47,757 nucleotides of DNA from Bacteroidetes Order II. bacterium. Its GTDB lineage: Bacteria > Bacteroidota > Rhodothermia > Rhodothermales > UBA2364. Location: NCBI GenBank assembly GCA_016788705.1, contig JAEUSQ010000046.1, forward strand, positions 1 to 47,757, read 5' to 3'. The position numbers and the translations under genes were made by a program. Positions 9,610 to 17,907 of the stretch are shown one piece after another. Numbering within the stretch: the stretch's first letter is position 1; each line of letters begins with the position of its first letter. Under the pieces are notes generated by a model. The model was not told where the DNA came from. It saw only the letters and a program-made list of their open reading frames with translations, and ran no database searches.

Positions 9610-10419
9610 ATGTATCGCTTATTTGGAATAGTATTGCTTATACTGGCCACAGGTATTACAGCTTGTAGTGGTTCTAAGCAAAACAAGCAGAAATACCAGA
9701 CGCCTCAAGAAGCATTTGAAAAAGGGAAAGCGCTCTACGAAAAAAAGCGTTATACCGATGCCATCGAGTTCTTTAAAGGTGTCTTCGACTTTGGCCGTAC
9801 CAATGAATGGGCGGATGATGCCCAATACTATCTCGGCCTGAGCTACATGGGCGGCAAAGATTATATGGTGGCCGAACAAGAACTGATGCGATTTGTCTCG
9901 TTATACCGCTCGGATCCACGCTCCATCGAGGCGGAGTTCCAACGCCTGATTTGCTACTACAAGTTGTCGCCAACCTTTGAATTGGACCAAACCGATACCG
10001 ACCGCGCCTTGACCAATATGAATATTTTCCTGCAACGGTATCCCAATGATGACCGAGTTTCTCAGATCAGTATTATGATCAAAGAATTACGAGAAAAACT
10101 GGGGCAAAAAGCGTATGAAGCAGGAAAAACGTATGAACGACGTGGATACTATCAGGCCGCTGCACATACTTTTGAACAGGTTCTACAAAATTATGCCGAC
10201 ACCTCTTGGGCAGACAATGCCTTGCTGGGTGCCATTCGTTCGTATGTTCTGTATGCCAAAAACAGTGTGGAAAGCAAGCAAGCAGAACGCTTCGATAAAG
10301 CCATTACAACCTACAACCGTCTCGTGGAGTTGTACCCGAAAAGTGAAGTACTAAAAACGGCAGAAGTACTTTATATGGAAGCCACCACCCTTAAATCCGC
10401 GATTAAGCCAAAATCTTGA
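9610..10419 (+). CDS. bamD: outer membrane protein assembly lipoprotein BamD
   Basis: Subunit of the BAM complex that inserts beta-barrel proteins into the outer membrane. The 269-residue lipoprotein has the signal peptide MYRLFGIVLLILATGITAC, lipidated at Cys19, followed by five TPR-like helical pairs. Typical segments are FEKGKALYEKKRYTDAIEFF, DDAQYYLGLSYMGGKDYMVA, YEAGKTYERRGYYQAAA and FDKAITTYNRLVELYPKSE. The ATG at 9610 is chosen over upstream in-frame codons because it begins the lipoprotein signal directly. It follows the LpoA-like gene by 84 bases on the same strand. Confidence 0.88.
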   Translation: MYRLFGIVLLILATGITACSGSKQNKQKYQTPQEAFEKGKALYEKKRYTDAIEFFKGVFDFGRTNEWADDAQYYLGLSYMGGKDYMVAEQELMRFVSLYRSDPRSIEAEFQRLICYYKLSPTFELDQTDTDRALTNMNIFLQRYPNDDRVSQISIMIKELREKLGQKAYEAGKTYERRGYYQAAAHTFEQVLQNYADTSWADNALLGAIRSYVLYAKNSVESKQAERFDKAITTYNRLVELYPKSEVLKTAEVLYMEATTLKSAIKPKS

Positions 10420-10486
10420 CCCACATTTGGATGAACAATTCCCTGTATCGTCTTGGATGCTGCAATCGTTTGACAAGGGGCGTAAA

Positions 10487-11119
10487 ATGGCGTCTATAAG
10501 GCTTCAAGCAGAAGGATTGGAAATGCGGTTTGGACGCAGGTTACTCTTCCGTAACCTCGATATTCAGGCCTCCTCCGGAGAATTTTTGGCGATAACCGGA
10601 CAAAATGGGAGCGGAAAATCCACTTTGGTGCGCATTTTGGCTGGTATTCTTGCACCAACGGCTGGAACGGTTCAGCTGTTGGCCGATGGCATAGAGCTAA
10701 CGGAACGTCCCTTTTTTATCGGTTTGGTTGCACCATATCTAAACTTGTATGAAGGCTTTACCCTTCGTGAAAACATGCGGTTTGTTGCACGGGTACGTGG
10801 GCTTGGTACCACGACTGCAACCGAAGAGGCCCTGATTCAAAAAGTCCAACTCCAAGGACGCGCCGACGAATTGGTGGGGAATTATTCTTCCGGAATGAAG
10901 CAACGGGCACGTTTTGCGCTTGCCTTACTTACCAATCCACCTGTTTTGATGCTTGATGAACCAACCGCAAATTTAGATGATTCGGGCAAAGCCTTTGTAT
11001 GGAATACGGTAGAAGAAGCCAGGGCGTCCGGCAAATTGGTTTTGGTGGCCACCAACGAAGCGGAGGAAGCAGAACGTGCAGAACGTCAAGTGAAGGTGGA
11101 GCGACCAAACATGAGATAA
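10487..11119 (+). CDS. ABC transporter ATP-binding protein, CcmA-like
   Basis: A single nucleotide-binding domain of 210 residues with Walker A GQNGSGKST, signature YSSGMKQR, Walker B VLMLDEPTANLD and a terminal VATNEAEEAE switch region. Size and local sequence (FLAITGQNGSGKSTLVRILAG, a short helical region without a long C-terminal domain) resemble CcmA, the ATPase of the haem/cytochrome c maturation exporter. No ccmB-type membrane partner lies next to it, so the assignment is tentative. The ATG at 10487 is preferred because AAGGGG at 10475-10480 is well spaced before it; a TTG at 10427 and an ATG at 10457 are alternatives. Confidence 0.78.
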   Translation: MASIRLQAEGLEMRFGRRLLFRNLDIQASSGEFLAITGQNGSGKSTLVRILAGILAPTAGTVQLLADGIELTERPFFIGLVAPYLNLYEGFTLRENMRFVARVRGLGTTTATEEALIQKVQLQGRADELVGNYSSGMKQRARFALALLTNPPVLMLDEPTANLDDSGKAFVWNTVEEARASGKLVLVATNEAEEAERAERQVKVERPNMR

Positions 11120-11220
11120 GTTTTTCTGGCCTCGCCTTGCTAACCTCGGCTTCGGAACACTTTATGTGCTGGTTAACCCAATCTCTCCATCCATTTGTAC
11201 ACTCAAAAGACAACACGAAT

Positions 11221-11727
11221 ATGCAATTTAATGCCTTACCACCCGACGCCCAAGCGTGGGTTTATATCGCAGACCGTCCACTTAGTGCATCGGTTCAACA
11301 AGCGGTTCTGGAACAATTAAAAACCTTTTTTTCCACTTGGAAGTCTCATGGCCGTCCGGTTCGAGGGGCAGCACGGTTTTGGGCAGATCGTTTTTTGTGT
11401 GTAGGCGCATTTATAGAAGGTGGTACCATTTCGGGCTGTGGGATAGATGCTTCGGTACATGCCATTGGTGCCGTTCCCGAAGCATTTGGCTTTGCATGGG
11501 AGTCTCCACTCAAGGTGTTTTATCGGGATGCAACGGGTGCTGTCCAATCTGTACCGAGAGCGGTTTTTCGTAAAATGGTACAGGAACAGCATGTTGGTTC
11601 GGAAACCATCGTTTTTAATCCAGGCATTACTGAAGTACAAGCCCTTGAAAATCAATCATTTGAATTGCCCTTAAAAGACGCTTGGCATGCAAGAGTTTTC
11701 CGATTACCTGCTGCAACGTCCGTTTAA
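11221..11727 (+). CDS. conserved Bacteroidota protein often labelled 'ABC transporter ATPase' (no ATPase motifs)
   Basis: A 168-residue soluble protein beginning MQFNALPPDAQAWVYIADRP. Recognisable segments are a FFSTWKSHGRPV-type stretch, RFLCVGAF, the signature GCGIDASVHAIGAV, and a C-terminal DAWHARVFRLP. From memory this matches a widespread Bacteroidota family that databases often call 'ABC transporter ATPase'. It contains no Walker A, Walker B or LSGGQ-like motif, so that name is probably inherited from neighbours such as the CcmA-like ATPase here. Its real function is unknown. The stop overlaps the stop of the convergent gene by four bases (11724-11727). Confidence 0.82.
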   Translation: MQFNALPPDAQAWVYIADRPLSASVQQAVLEQLKTFFSTWKSHGRPVRGAARFWADRFLCVGAFIEGGTISGCGIDASVHAIGAVPEAFGFAWESPLKVFYRDATGAVQSVPRAVFRKMVQEQHVGSETIVFNPGITEVQALENQSFELPLKDAWHARVFRLPAATSV

Positions 11728-12452
11728 AGCGCCATGCTCCATTCGGGAAAAGTATCTTTCCAAACTTCCGACTGCACCATCTCGTGTGGCGGAAGATCGG
11801 TGAGAATGCCAGAGCGATTTATGAGCCAAAAGCGGTTTGCAAACGAAAAGGCCAGATGAAGGTCATGGGTAGTAATTAGCAGGGCTTTTTTTTCCGTCGT
11901 CGCCCACTGATACATCAACCTAAATAATGCTACTTTTCCGGGAAAGTCCAAAAAAGCAGTAGGCTCATCTGCCAAAATAAGGGGCGTTTTTTGTGCCAAT
12001 GCACGCGCAATCATAAGCCTTTGTCGTTCACCATCGCTCAATTCCATCAACAATCGGTCTGCAATATGAGCAGCTCCGGTTTCTTGAATGGCTTCCTCGA
12101 CGCAGTGTTGGTCTTCGTGCGTCAATTGGCCACTCCAGCCAGTAAATGGATACCGTCCCAGGGCTACCAACTCGCGTCCTGTAAGGTAACCCGCCTCCAC
12201 ACGATCGGTCAGGATCAGGGCGAGGTGTTGTGCGCGTTGCTGAGGCGACAAACTGCGAACAGGGACTTGTTTCCACATGAGGCTTCCGGAAAGGGGTGGA
12301 AGCAAGCCTGCCAGTGTTTTTAATAAGGTAGATTTTCCTGCACCATTTGGCCCAATCAAGCAAACCAGTTCTCCCGCTTCAAGCCGTAGGTTTAGTTGCT
12401 TCAGAAGCACGTTCTTCCGATGTCCAATAGCCAAGTTTTCGGTGGAAAGCAT
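11724..12452 (-). CDS. iron-siderophore/cobalamin-type ABC importer, ATP-binding subunit
   Basis: A 242-residue FecE/BtuD/FhuC-family ATPase that powers uptake of a metal chelate or corrinoid across the inner membrane. Walker A GPNGAGKST, Q-loop region LALILTDR, signature LSDGERQR, Walker B LILADEPTAFLD and switch His in LLITTHDLHL are all present. It is the last gene of a three-gene importer, 6 bases after the permease. No outer-membrane TonB-dependent receptor is in the window to reveal the substrate, so B12, siderophore and haem all remain possible. Confidence 0.92.
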   Translation of the reverse strand: MLSTENLAIGHRKNVLLKQLNLRLEAGELVCLIGPNGAGKSTLLKTLAGLLPPLSGSLMWKQVPVRSLSPQQRAQHLALILTDRVEAGYLTGRELVALGRYPFTGWSGQLTHEDQHCVEEAIQETGAAHIADRLLMELSDGERQRLMIARALAQKTPLILADEPTAFLDFPGKVALFRLMYQWATTEKKALLITTHDLHLAFSFANRFWLINRSGILTDLPPHEMVQSEVWKDTFPEWSMAL

Positions 12453-12458
12453 AACGAA

Positions 12459-13436
12459 TCAGCTCGTTAAAGTGGTACGTTTAAACAAGACCCAAAGAAT
12501 GACTGGCAAACCCAGCAAAGCCATAAGTGCATTCAGTGGCATAATCTGTCCATTTCCGGGGAGCAACGTTAAGTTAGAAGCGAACAATGCCAACATACTT
12601 CCCCAAACAGCCGCCCCCGGGATTAGCAACCGATGATCGGCGGTCTGAAAATAAAGCCGCGCTATATGAGGCACCGCAATTCCCAGAAAAGCAATAGGGC
12701 CGCAAAAAACCGTTGTAACACCTGCTAAAACCGATGCAATAACAAGCAAAGAAGTTTGAACCGAACCGACGCTTACTCCCAAACTTTGGGCATACGTGAT
12801 TCCCAGCATCAAAGCATTTAATGGCTTGGCCATCAGCCACGCGACCAATAAACACCCACCCACAATCGGGGCAAACCAAAGTAGATCACTAGGAGACACC
12901 CCGCCAAAACTCCCCATTCCCCAAATCGAAAAAAGTCGGATTTGATCCGCCGGGCTAAAGAAGACCAATAAATTGACCACCGCGCCAATGATATAGCCAA
13001 ACAAAACCCCCAAAATCAACAACGAGGCGGTTCCTCCGGCTCTCTGTGAAGCAAGTAACATGAGGAATAGAGCAAGGCCCGCACCCAAACTTCCGGCCAG
13101 AATATGAGAAAAAGTGGAAACAATACCCGGCCCCGTGAGCAGAACCACAGCAACCCCTAAACTTGCGCCCGATTGAATCCCTAGTTCAAATGGCCCAGCC
13201 AATGGATTTCTGAAGTAGGTTTGCATCAGTAAGCCCGCAACCCCTAAAGCAGCCCCTGTCAACACGCCGGAAAGCGCCCTTGGGAGTCGAATGGCCCAAA
13301 GAATCGCCCGCTGCTGATCCGTAAGTTGATTTGGGTTCCACAAATGTTGCACCGGAATAACTTCACTGCCTGCCAGCAAAGCCCAACCAAACAAACCTAT
13401 ACCCAAAACAGGTAGTACCCAGAAACGGTGACGCAT
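12459..13436 (-). CDS. FecCD/BtuC-family ABC permease
   Basis: A 325-residue integral membrane permease of the FecCD family, predicted to form about ten transmembrane helices as a homodimer. Family marks are RLPRALSGVLTGAALGVAGLLMQ near the N-terminus (the coupling region), NPLAGPFELGIQSGASLG, and GPIAFLGIAVPHIAR near the C-terminus. Its ATG overlaps the TAA of the upstream binding-protein gene by one base (TAATG), a sign of translational coupling. Together with the flanking genes it makes a complete importer. Confidence 0.93.
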   Translation of the reverse strand: MRHRFWVLPVLGIGLFGWALLAGSEVIPVQHLWNPNQLTDQQRAILWAIRLPRALSGVLTGAALGVAGLLMQTYFRNPLAGPFELGIQSGASLGVAVVLLTGPGIVSTFSHILAGSLGAGLALFLMLLASQRAGGTASLLILGVLFGYIIGAVVNLLVFFSPADQIRLFSIWGMGSFGGVSPSDLLWFAPIVGGCLLVAWLMAKPLNALMLGITYAQSLGVSVGSVQTSLLVIASVLAGVTTVFCGPIAFLGIAVPHIARLYFQTADHRLLIPGAAVWGSMLALFASNLTLLPGNGQIMPLNALMALLGLPVILWVLFKRTTLTS

Positions 13437-14566
13437 TATTGCAATCCTTTGAAATACTGGATCCGATAGTCTTTTGCCTGGTCCGGGTAAAAAATAGCCC
13501 GAAGATCCCGAAGAATAACATCTGGTTCTAAGACCGCTGCTTCAAAAAAACGCCCATCATACGAGAAGTAGGCTCCTTTTTGGGCCGAAGGCAACATCGA
13601 GAACCGTCCATCTGTTTGTCTGATGGACGCTTCATTCTCAAAGGGCACAGTCCCAATCCAATGGGTTGCGGTTTTTGTACGCCCCAAGACACCCTCAAAA
13701 TCCAAGGTAAGGGTGGCTGCGGTGTCTTTTATGGCATAGGTTGCACCCGCGTCCCGAATCAGATGGGCCATAAAACTACTTGAACCCGCAATATACCAGT
13801 TACCATTGAAATAACTACCCGTAAAAACAACGGGCTTAGGCCCAGGGGTGGGCATTTTCTGTAAGGTACGATAGCGCTGTTTGAGTCCATCAAAAATCTG
13901 ATTGGCTTCGGCCTCTTTGTTGAAAAACAACGCCATAAACTTAATCCATTCCGTGCGGGCAAGCGGACTGGCCTCGGCAAATTCCCCATTGAGTACTACC
14001 GAGATCGGCAGGGGACGAAGTTTATGATGGAGATCGGTAGGGGCGCCCATTGCATAGCCCATCACCATATCCGGTTTTAAGCCCAATATTTTTTCGGCAT
14101 CCAGTTCTTGGCTTCCCACTTCTGCAATGGATTTTGCTTTCGCCGCAAGAGCGGGCAACGTGATGAATGATTTTCCTGCGTGCCCCACCCATTTTTCCAA
14201 AACACCCAATTGTTGTAATCCTGGAAGTTGCGTAGTAGAGGTGGTCACCAATTTTTGCACCGGAATGGTGATAACAGCATCCGATACGACCTTTGGCGCG
14301 GGCGCGCCACACACCTTGAGTACATAAGTAAACGTTTTAGCAGTTCCCGGCCATGCCCGAATGACGTTCACCAATTTATAATAACGATGATACGATACAG
14401 CAAACCCTGTCGCTTCTTCGGGCCGCGTTTGAACAGGAAAGTAATCTCGGTTGGGATCAAACGGCGCATTACATCCACTTTGATCCGGTATTATCGGTGA
14501 AGAGGAAGGCCGACAACCCAAGAAGGCCATCGGAATGAAGAAGAAAATCCACTTAAAGCAGGACAT
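13436..14566 (-). CDS. iron/B12-type ABC importer substrate-binding lipoprotein
   Basis: A lipoprotein of about 376 residues with signal peptide ending AFLGC. It has the FecB/BtuF-type bilobal fold: GVLEKWVGHAGKSF, KILGLKPDMVMGYAMG in the first lobe, a long rigid helix region (TEWIKFMALFFNKEAEANQIFDGL) and a second lobe with PVVFTGSYFNGNWYIAGSSSFMAHLIRDAG. The N-terminal segment before the first lobe is longer than in BtuF. The ATG at 14566 is preferred over a GTG three codons upstream. It is the first gene of the importer operon. The leader shows no B12-box-like motif, so I see no cobalamin riboswitch. Confidence 0.88.
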   Translation of the reverse strand: MSCFKWIFFFIPMAFLGCRPSSSPIIPDQSGCNAPFDPNRDYFPVQTRPEEATGFAVSYHRYYKLVNVIRAWPGTAKTFTYVLKVCGAPAPKVVSDAVITIPVQKLVTTSTTQLPGLQQLGVLEKWVGHAGKSFITLPALAAKAKSIAEVGSQELDAEKILGLKPDMVMGYAMGAPTDLHHKLRPLPISVVLNGEFAEASPLARTEWIKFMALFFNKEAEANQIFDGLKQRYRTLQKMPTPGPKPVVFTGSYFNGNWYIAGSSSFMAHLIRDAGATYAIKDTAATLTLDFEGVLGRTKTATHWIGTVPFENEASIRQTDGRFSMLPSAQKGAYFSYDGRFFEAAVLEPDVILRDLRAIFYPDQAKDYRIQYFKGLQ

Positions 14567-14687
14567 ATCGTGCACGTAAAGAGGGTATATAGACAGTCTT
14601 GTGGTACAAAGGCTTGTGCTTTAGAGAACAACCTGAAAGAAGATAGTCCCTCTTGATGTTAAATTGGCGTAATTAACCGCGAAAATA

Positions 14688-14724
14688 TTTGTTTGGGCGT
14701 TAAAGAGGATTGAATGTATCTTTG
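14688..14724 (+). promoter_or_regulatory. candidate Bacteroidota-type promoter of the antiporter gene
   Basis: The sequence TATCTTTG at 14717-14724 matches the TAnnTTTG -7 element of Bacteroidota housekeeping sigma factor promoters, and two overlapping TTTG copies at 14688-14695 sit 21-25 bases upstream, roughly where the -33 TTTG is expected. It lies 77 bases before the antiporter ATG. Confidence 0.5.
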
Positions 14725-14801
14725 GGCCTGCGCCAATCACCTATTTTCCGCTTCACACCCTTTTTACAAGGGTCTTATATGGTGATAAATAGACAAAGCC
14801 C

Positions 14802-16760
14802 ATGCACTTTCCGATTCTTAAAGATTTACTGCTCATTTTATTGTTTGCAGCCGGAGTGGTTTATGCCTTACAGCGGCTCAAAATACCGGCCATTCTAGGA
14901 TTTATCCTAACAGGAATACTCATAGGCCCCTTTGGACTGGGGCTCATCTCAGCCATTCACGAGATCGAGGTTATTGCAGAGATCGGGATTATCCTCTTGT
15001 TATTTGTGATCGGGATCGAACTCTCCCTCAAACAGCTTTTTTCTATTCGGCGAACCGTTTTTCTGGGAGGGGTGGTTCAGGTGGGGCTAAGCATTGGTTT
15101 AGTAGGTTTGATCACATGGCTTGGCGGTTTGGCTTGGCAAGAAGCCGTTTTTATGGGGTTTTTGGTTTCCCTTTCTAGTACTGCTATTGTTCTGAAACTC
15201 CTCCAAGACAAAAATGAAATAGCAGCACCACATGGCCGAAATGCACTTGGAATTTTGATCTTCCAAGACATTATTGTGGTGCCTATGATGCTCGTTGTTC
15301 CGATTATGGCTGGAGAAACGGACTCTGTAACCATTTCGGTACTGTTGCTCTTTGCGAAAACCATTGCGGTTTTGGTTTTCACGTATTTATTATCGCGGTT
15401 TGTCTTACCCGTTGTTTTTTATCAAGTTGCCAAAACAGGAAACAAAGAGTTATTCCTGATCACCACCTTTTTACTGTGTTTCTCTTTGGCTTTTCTGACG
15501 GCCGAAGCGGGCCTTTCAATGGCGCTGGGAGCCTTTATTGCTGGACTGCTCATTTCCGAGTCCGATTACAACCATCAAGCCGTCGGGACTATTCTCCCTT
15601 TTCGTGAATTGTTCACCAGTTTCTTTTTTGTTTCCGTTGGAATGCTGTTGGACTTTGGATTTTTCTTGGCACATGTCTGGATTATTGTCGGACTCACCCT
15701 TGCAGTGGCCATCCTCAAAGTGCTTGTCGTTTACATTGCCGTTGCCCTCCTAAAATACCCCACCCGAACCACCCTTCTAACGGGTCTTTCGCTTTTCCAA
15801 ATCGGAGAATTTTCCCTCATTTTATCCGACATAGGAATAGAATATGGGCTGCTTACGCCCGATCTAAACCAATATTTCCTTTCCGTTTCTATTCTAACCA
15901 TGCTACTCACTCCCTTTGCACTGCTATATGCAGACAAATGGACGCGAACCTTCGTAAGAAATCATCACGAAGAAAAACACACATCAAACGTACAGCATAC
16001 CGATACCTTAAAAAATCATTTGGTTATTATTGGCTACGGACTCAATGGCTCTAATGTGGCCAAAGCAGCAGATTACGCCCATATTCCTTATCATATTCTT
16101 GAACTAAATCCAGAAACCGTGAAACGTGAAAAAGCAAAAGGCTTGCCGATTCACTACGGCGATGCGATGAAAGACGCAGTATTGGAAACAGTAGGTATCA
16201 ACAATGCACGGGTGGTGGTAGTCGCCATTTCGGATCCACAGGCCACCAAAACCATTGTGGCCAATATCCGGCAGCACACACAATCGGCCCAGATTGTGGT
16301 TCGAACCCGATATACCTCTGAAATTCCGGATTTACTGGCCATTGGCGCAGACGAGGTAATCCCGGAAGAATTTGAAACTTCCATCGAAATATTTACTAGG
16401 GTAATGCACAGCTTTATGGTTCCTTTAGATGAAGTGGATACCTTTGTTGAAAAGGTACGATCCGACAATTACCGTGCTTTTAGACAACCCGTACAACGAG
16501 GAGAACGATGGGCGGCGTCTCCTATCCCCGAACTACGTATTTCCTGCGTGCGTGTTCTTGGGGATAGCAACGACGTCATCGGTAAAACCATTGCCGAAGC
16601 ACAAATCCGACAAAAATATGGAATCACCATTCTGGCCCTTCAGCGCAATGGTGTCTTCATGGAAATCCACGCTCCCGATATCCAGATCAGGCACCAAGAC
16701 ACCTTATACCTGAGTGGTTCGGGACAAAATATTGAACAGTTTTACCGCTTGGTTGGTTGA
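14802..16760 (+). CDS. CPA2-family monovalent cation/proton antiporter with RCK domains (KefB/YbaL-like)
   Basis: A 652-residue membrane protein, predicted to exchange K+ or Na+ for protons across the inner membrane. Residues 1 to about 385 form roughly 12-13 membrane helices with family segments ILGFILTGILIGPFGLG, FVIGIELSL and AGLSMALGAFIAGLLISES. A cytoplasmic RCK/TrkA-N nucleotide-binding domain follows (LVIIGYGLNGSNVAKAAD, with a later acidic HYGDA), then a TrkA-C domain (LRISCVRVLGDSNDVIGKTI...). Such domains sense nucleotides and gate transport. The last base of its TGA is the first base of the next ATG (TGATG at 16758-16762), so translation of the downstream channel gene is coupled to it. 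Confidence 0.93.
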   Translation: MHFPILKDLLLILLFAAGVVYALQRLKIPAILGFILTGILIGPFGLGLISAIHEIEVIAEIGIILLLFVIGIELSLKQLFSIRRTVFLGGVVQVGLSIGLVGLITWLGGLAWQEAVFMGFLVSLSSTAIVLKLLQDKNEIAAPHGRNALGILIFQDIIVVPMMLVVPIMAGETDSVTISVLLLFAKTIAVLVFTYLLSRFVLPVVFYQVAKTGNKELFLITTFLLCFSLAFLTAEAGLSMALGAFIAGLLISESDYNHQAVGTILPFRELFTSFFFVSVGMLLDFGFFLAHVWIIVGLTLAVAILKVLVVYIAVALLKYPTRTTLLTGLSLFQIGEFSLILSDIGIEYGLLTPDLNQYFLSVSILTMLLTPFALLYADKWTRTFVRNHHEEKHTSNVQHTDTLKNHLVIIGYGLNGSNVAKAADYAHIPYHILELNPETVKREKAKGLPIHYGDAMKDAVLETVGINNARVVVVAISDPQATKTIVANIRQHTQSAQIVVRTRYTSEIPDLLAIGADEVIPEEFETSIEIFTRVMHSFMVPLDEVDTFVEKVRSDNYRAFRQPVQRGERWAASPIPELRISCVRVLGDSNDVIGKTIAEAQIRQKYGITILALQRNGVFMEIHAPDIQIRHQDTLYLSGSGQNIEQFYRLVG

Positions 16761-17818
16761 TGAACTTCGAAAAAATACATATTCTGTACCGGATATTGGC
16801 GAAAAACCGTTCGCGAAGTCCATTCACACAACGTTCGGATTTTTTAAAATATGCCCTGATTTTTATCCTTCTATTCCTTATCGCTCCAATGGGTTATATG
16901 TGGGTAGAAGGCTGGACTTTTTTTGATGCTTTTTATATGACCTTTATTACCCTTGCCACCATCGGATATGGCGAGGTTCATCCACTACATCCATTAGGTC
17001 GGCTATAGACAATCATCATTGCTTTTTTGGGCATTGGGATGGGTGGATATATTTTCACCCGTTCGGTTGAATACATGCTTGGAAAAACACAATTATTTGA
17101 ACGCCGTATGAAACACGCCATTGAAGCACTCTCGGATCATACCATTATTTGCGGTTTTGGCCGTATCGGCGAACGAGTTGCACAAGGTCTTCAAGAAGCA
17201 GAGCACCCTTTTGTAGTGATCGAATTAAGCGAAGAACGGGCCGCTCGGATGCAAACGGCGGGCTACCTGTATATTCTGGGAAATGCAGAAGAAGAAACCC
17301 TCGACAAAGCGGGGATTCTCCGGGCCAAAAAATTGGTACTTGCATTAGAACAAGACCGCGACAATGCTTTTTTGGCCTTGATGGCCAGAGGCATGAATCC
17401 TAACTTATTTATTTTGGCCCGAACCGATTATGCGACACCACACAACCGTTCCCTGCTCACCCGTGCTGGTGCAGACAAGGTTATCTCTCCATATGAGATT
17501 GGCGCAACCCGTATGACCCAACTGCTCACCCGTCCACTCGTTCATTCGTTTATGGAAGAACTGGATACGTTCCGTAACCTTAAAGTAGAAATGGATGAGA
17601 TGTTGGTGGGCCCTGATGCGCGGTTCAACGGAAAATCACTGGCCATGCTGAATATCCGACAAGCCTTTGGCGCCATTATTATTGCCATCCACGATCCCAT
17701 CAAGAATGAAACCCTCTTTAATCCCGACGCACAAACGATTATTGAAGCCGGACAAACCTTGATTGTTATGGGTGTTGGCAATCAACTACGAGACCTTGCA
17801 CGCGCCTGCCAAAATTAA
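16760..17818 (+). pseudogene. RCK-domain potassium channel interrupted by an in-frame TAG
   Basis: A two-helix K+ channel with regulatory domains, like MthK. The first part (ATG 16760) has a hydrophobic helix, a pore loop with selectivity filter TIGYGE, and HPLHPLGRL. A TAG at 17006-17008 then interrupts the frame, and the very same frame continues TIIIAFLGIGMGGYIF (second pore helix), TrkA-N (HTIICGFGRIGERVAQGL) and TrkA-C, to TAA at 17818. The full-length product would be about 352 residues. No frameshift is needed; only one codon is out of place, aligned with Phe in MthK. It could be a true nonsense mutation, a sequencing error or a readthrough site. The rest of the reading frame shows no decay. 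Coupled by TGATG to the antiporter gene. Confidence 0.85.
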
Positions 17819-17907
17819 CAGTTTTTAACTTGGGAAACACCTTGTTTTTTCTTAGCTTGATTGATTAATTCCAATCACGTATTTCACCACCCAAATTCAT
17901 CTATATA

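Noticed and set aside
14567-14801. Cobalamin riboswitch upstream of the ABC importer
   Set aside because: No B12-box-like sequence or conserved core was found in the leader, so the substrate cannot be inferred from regulation.
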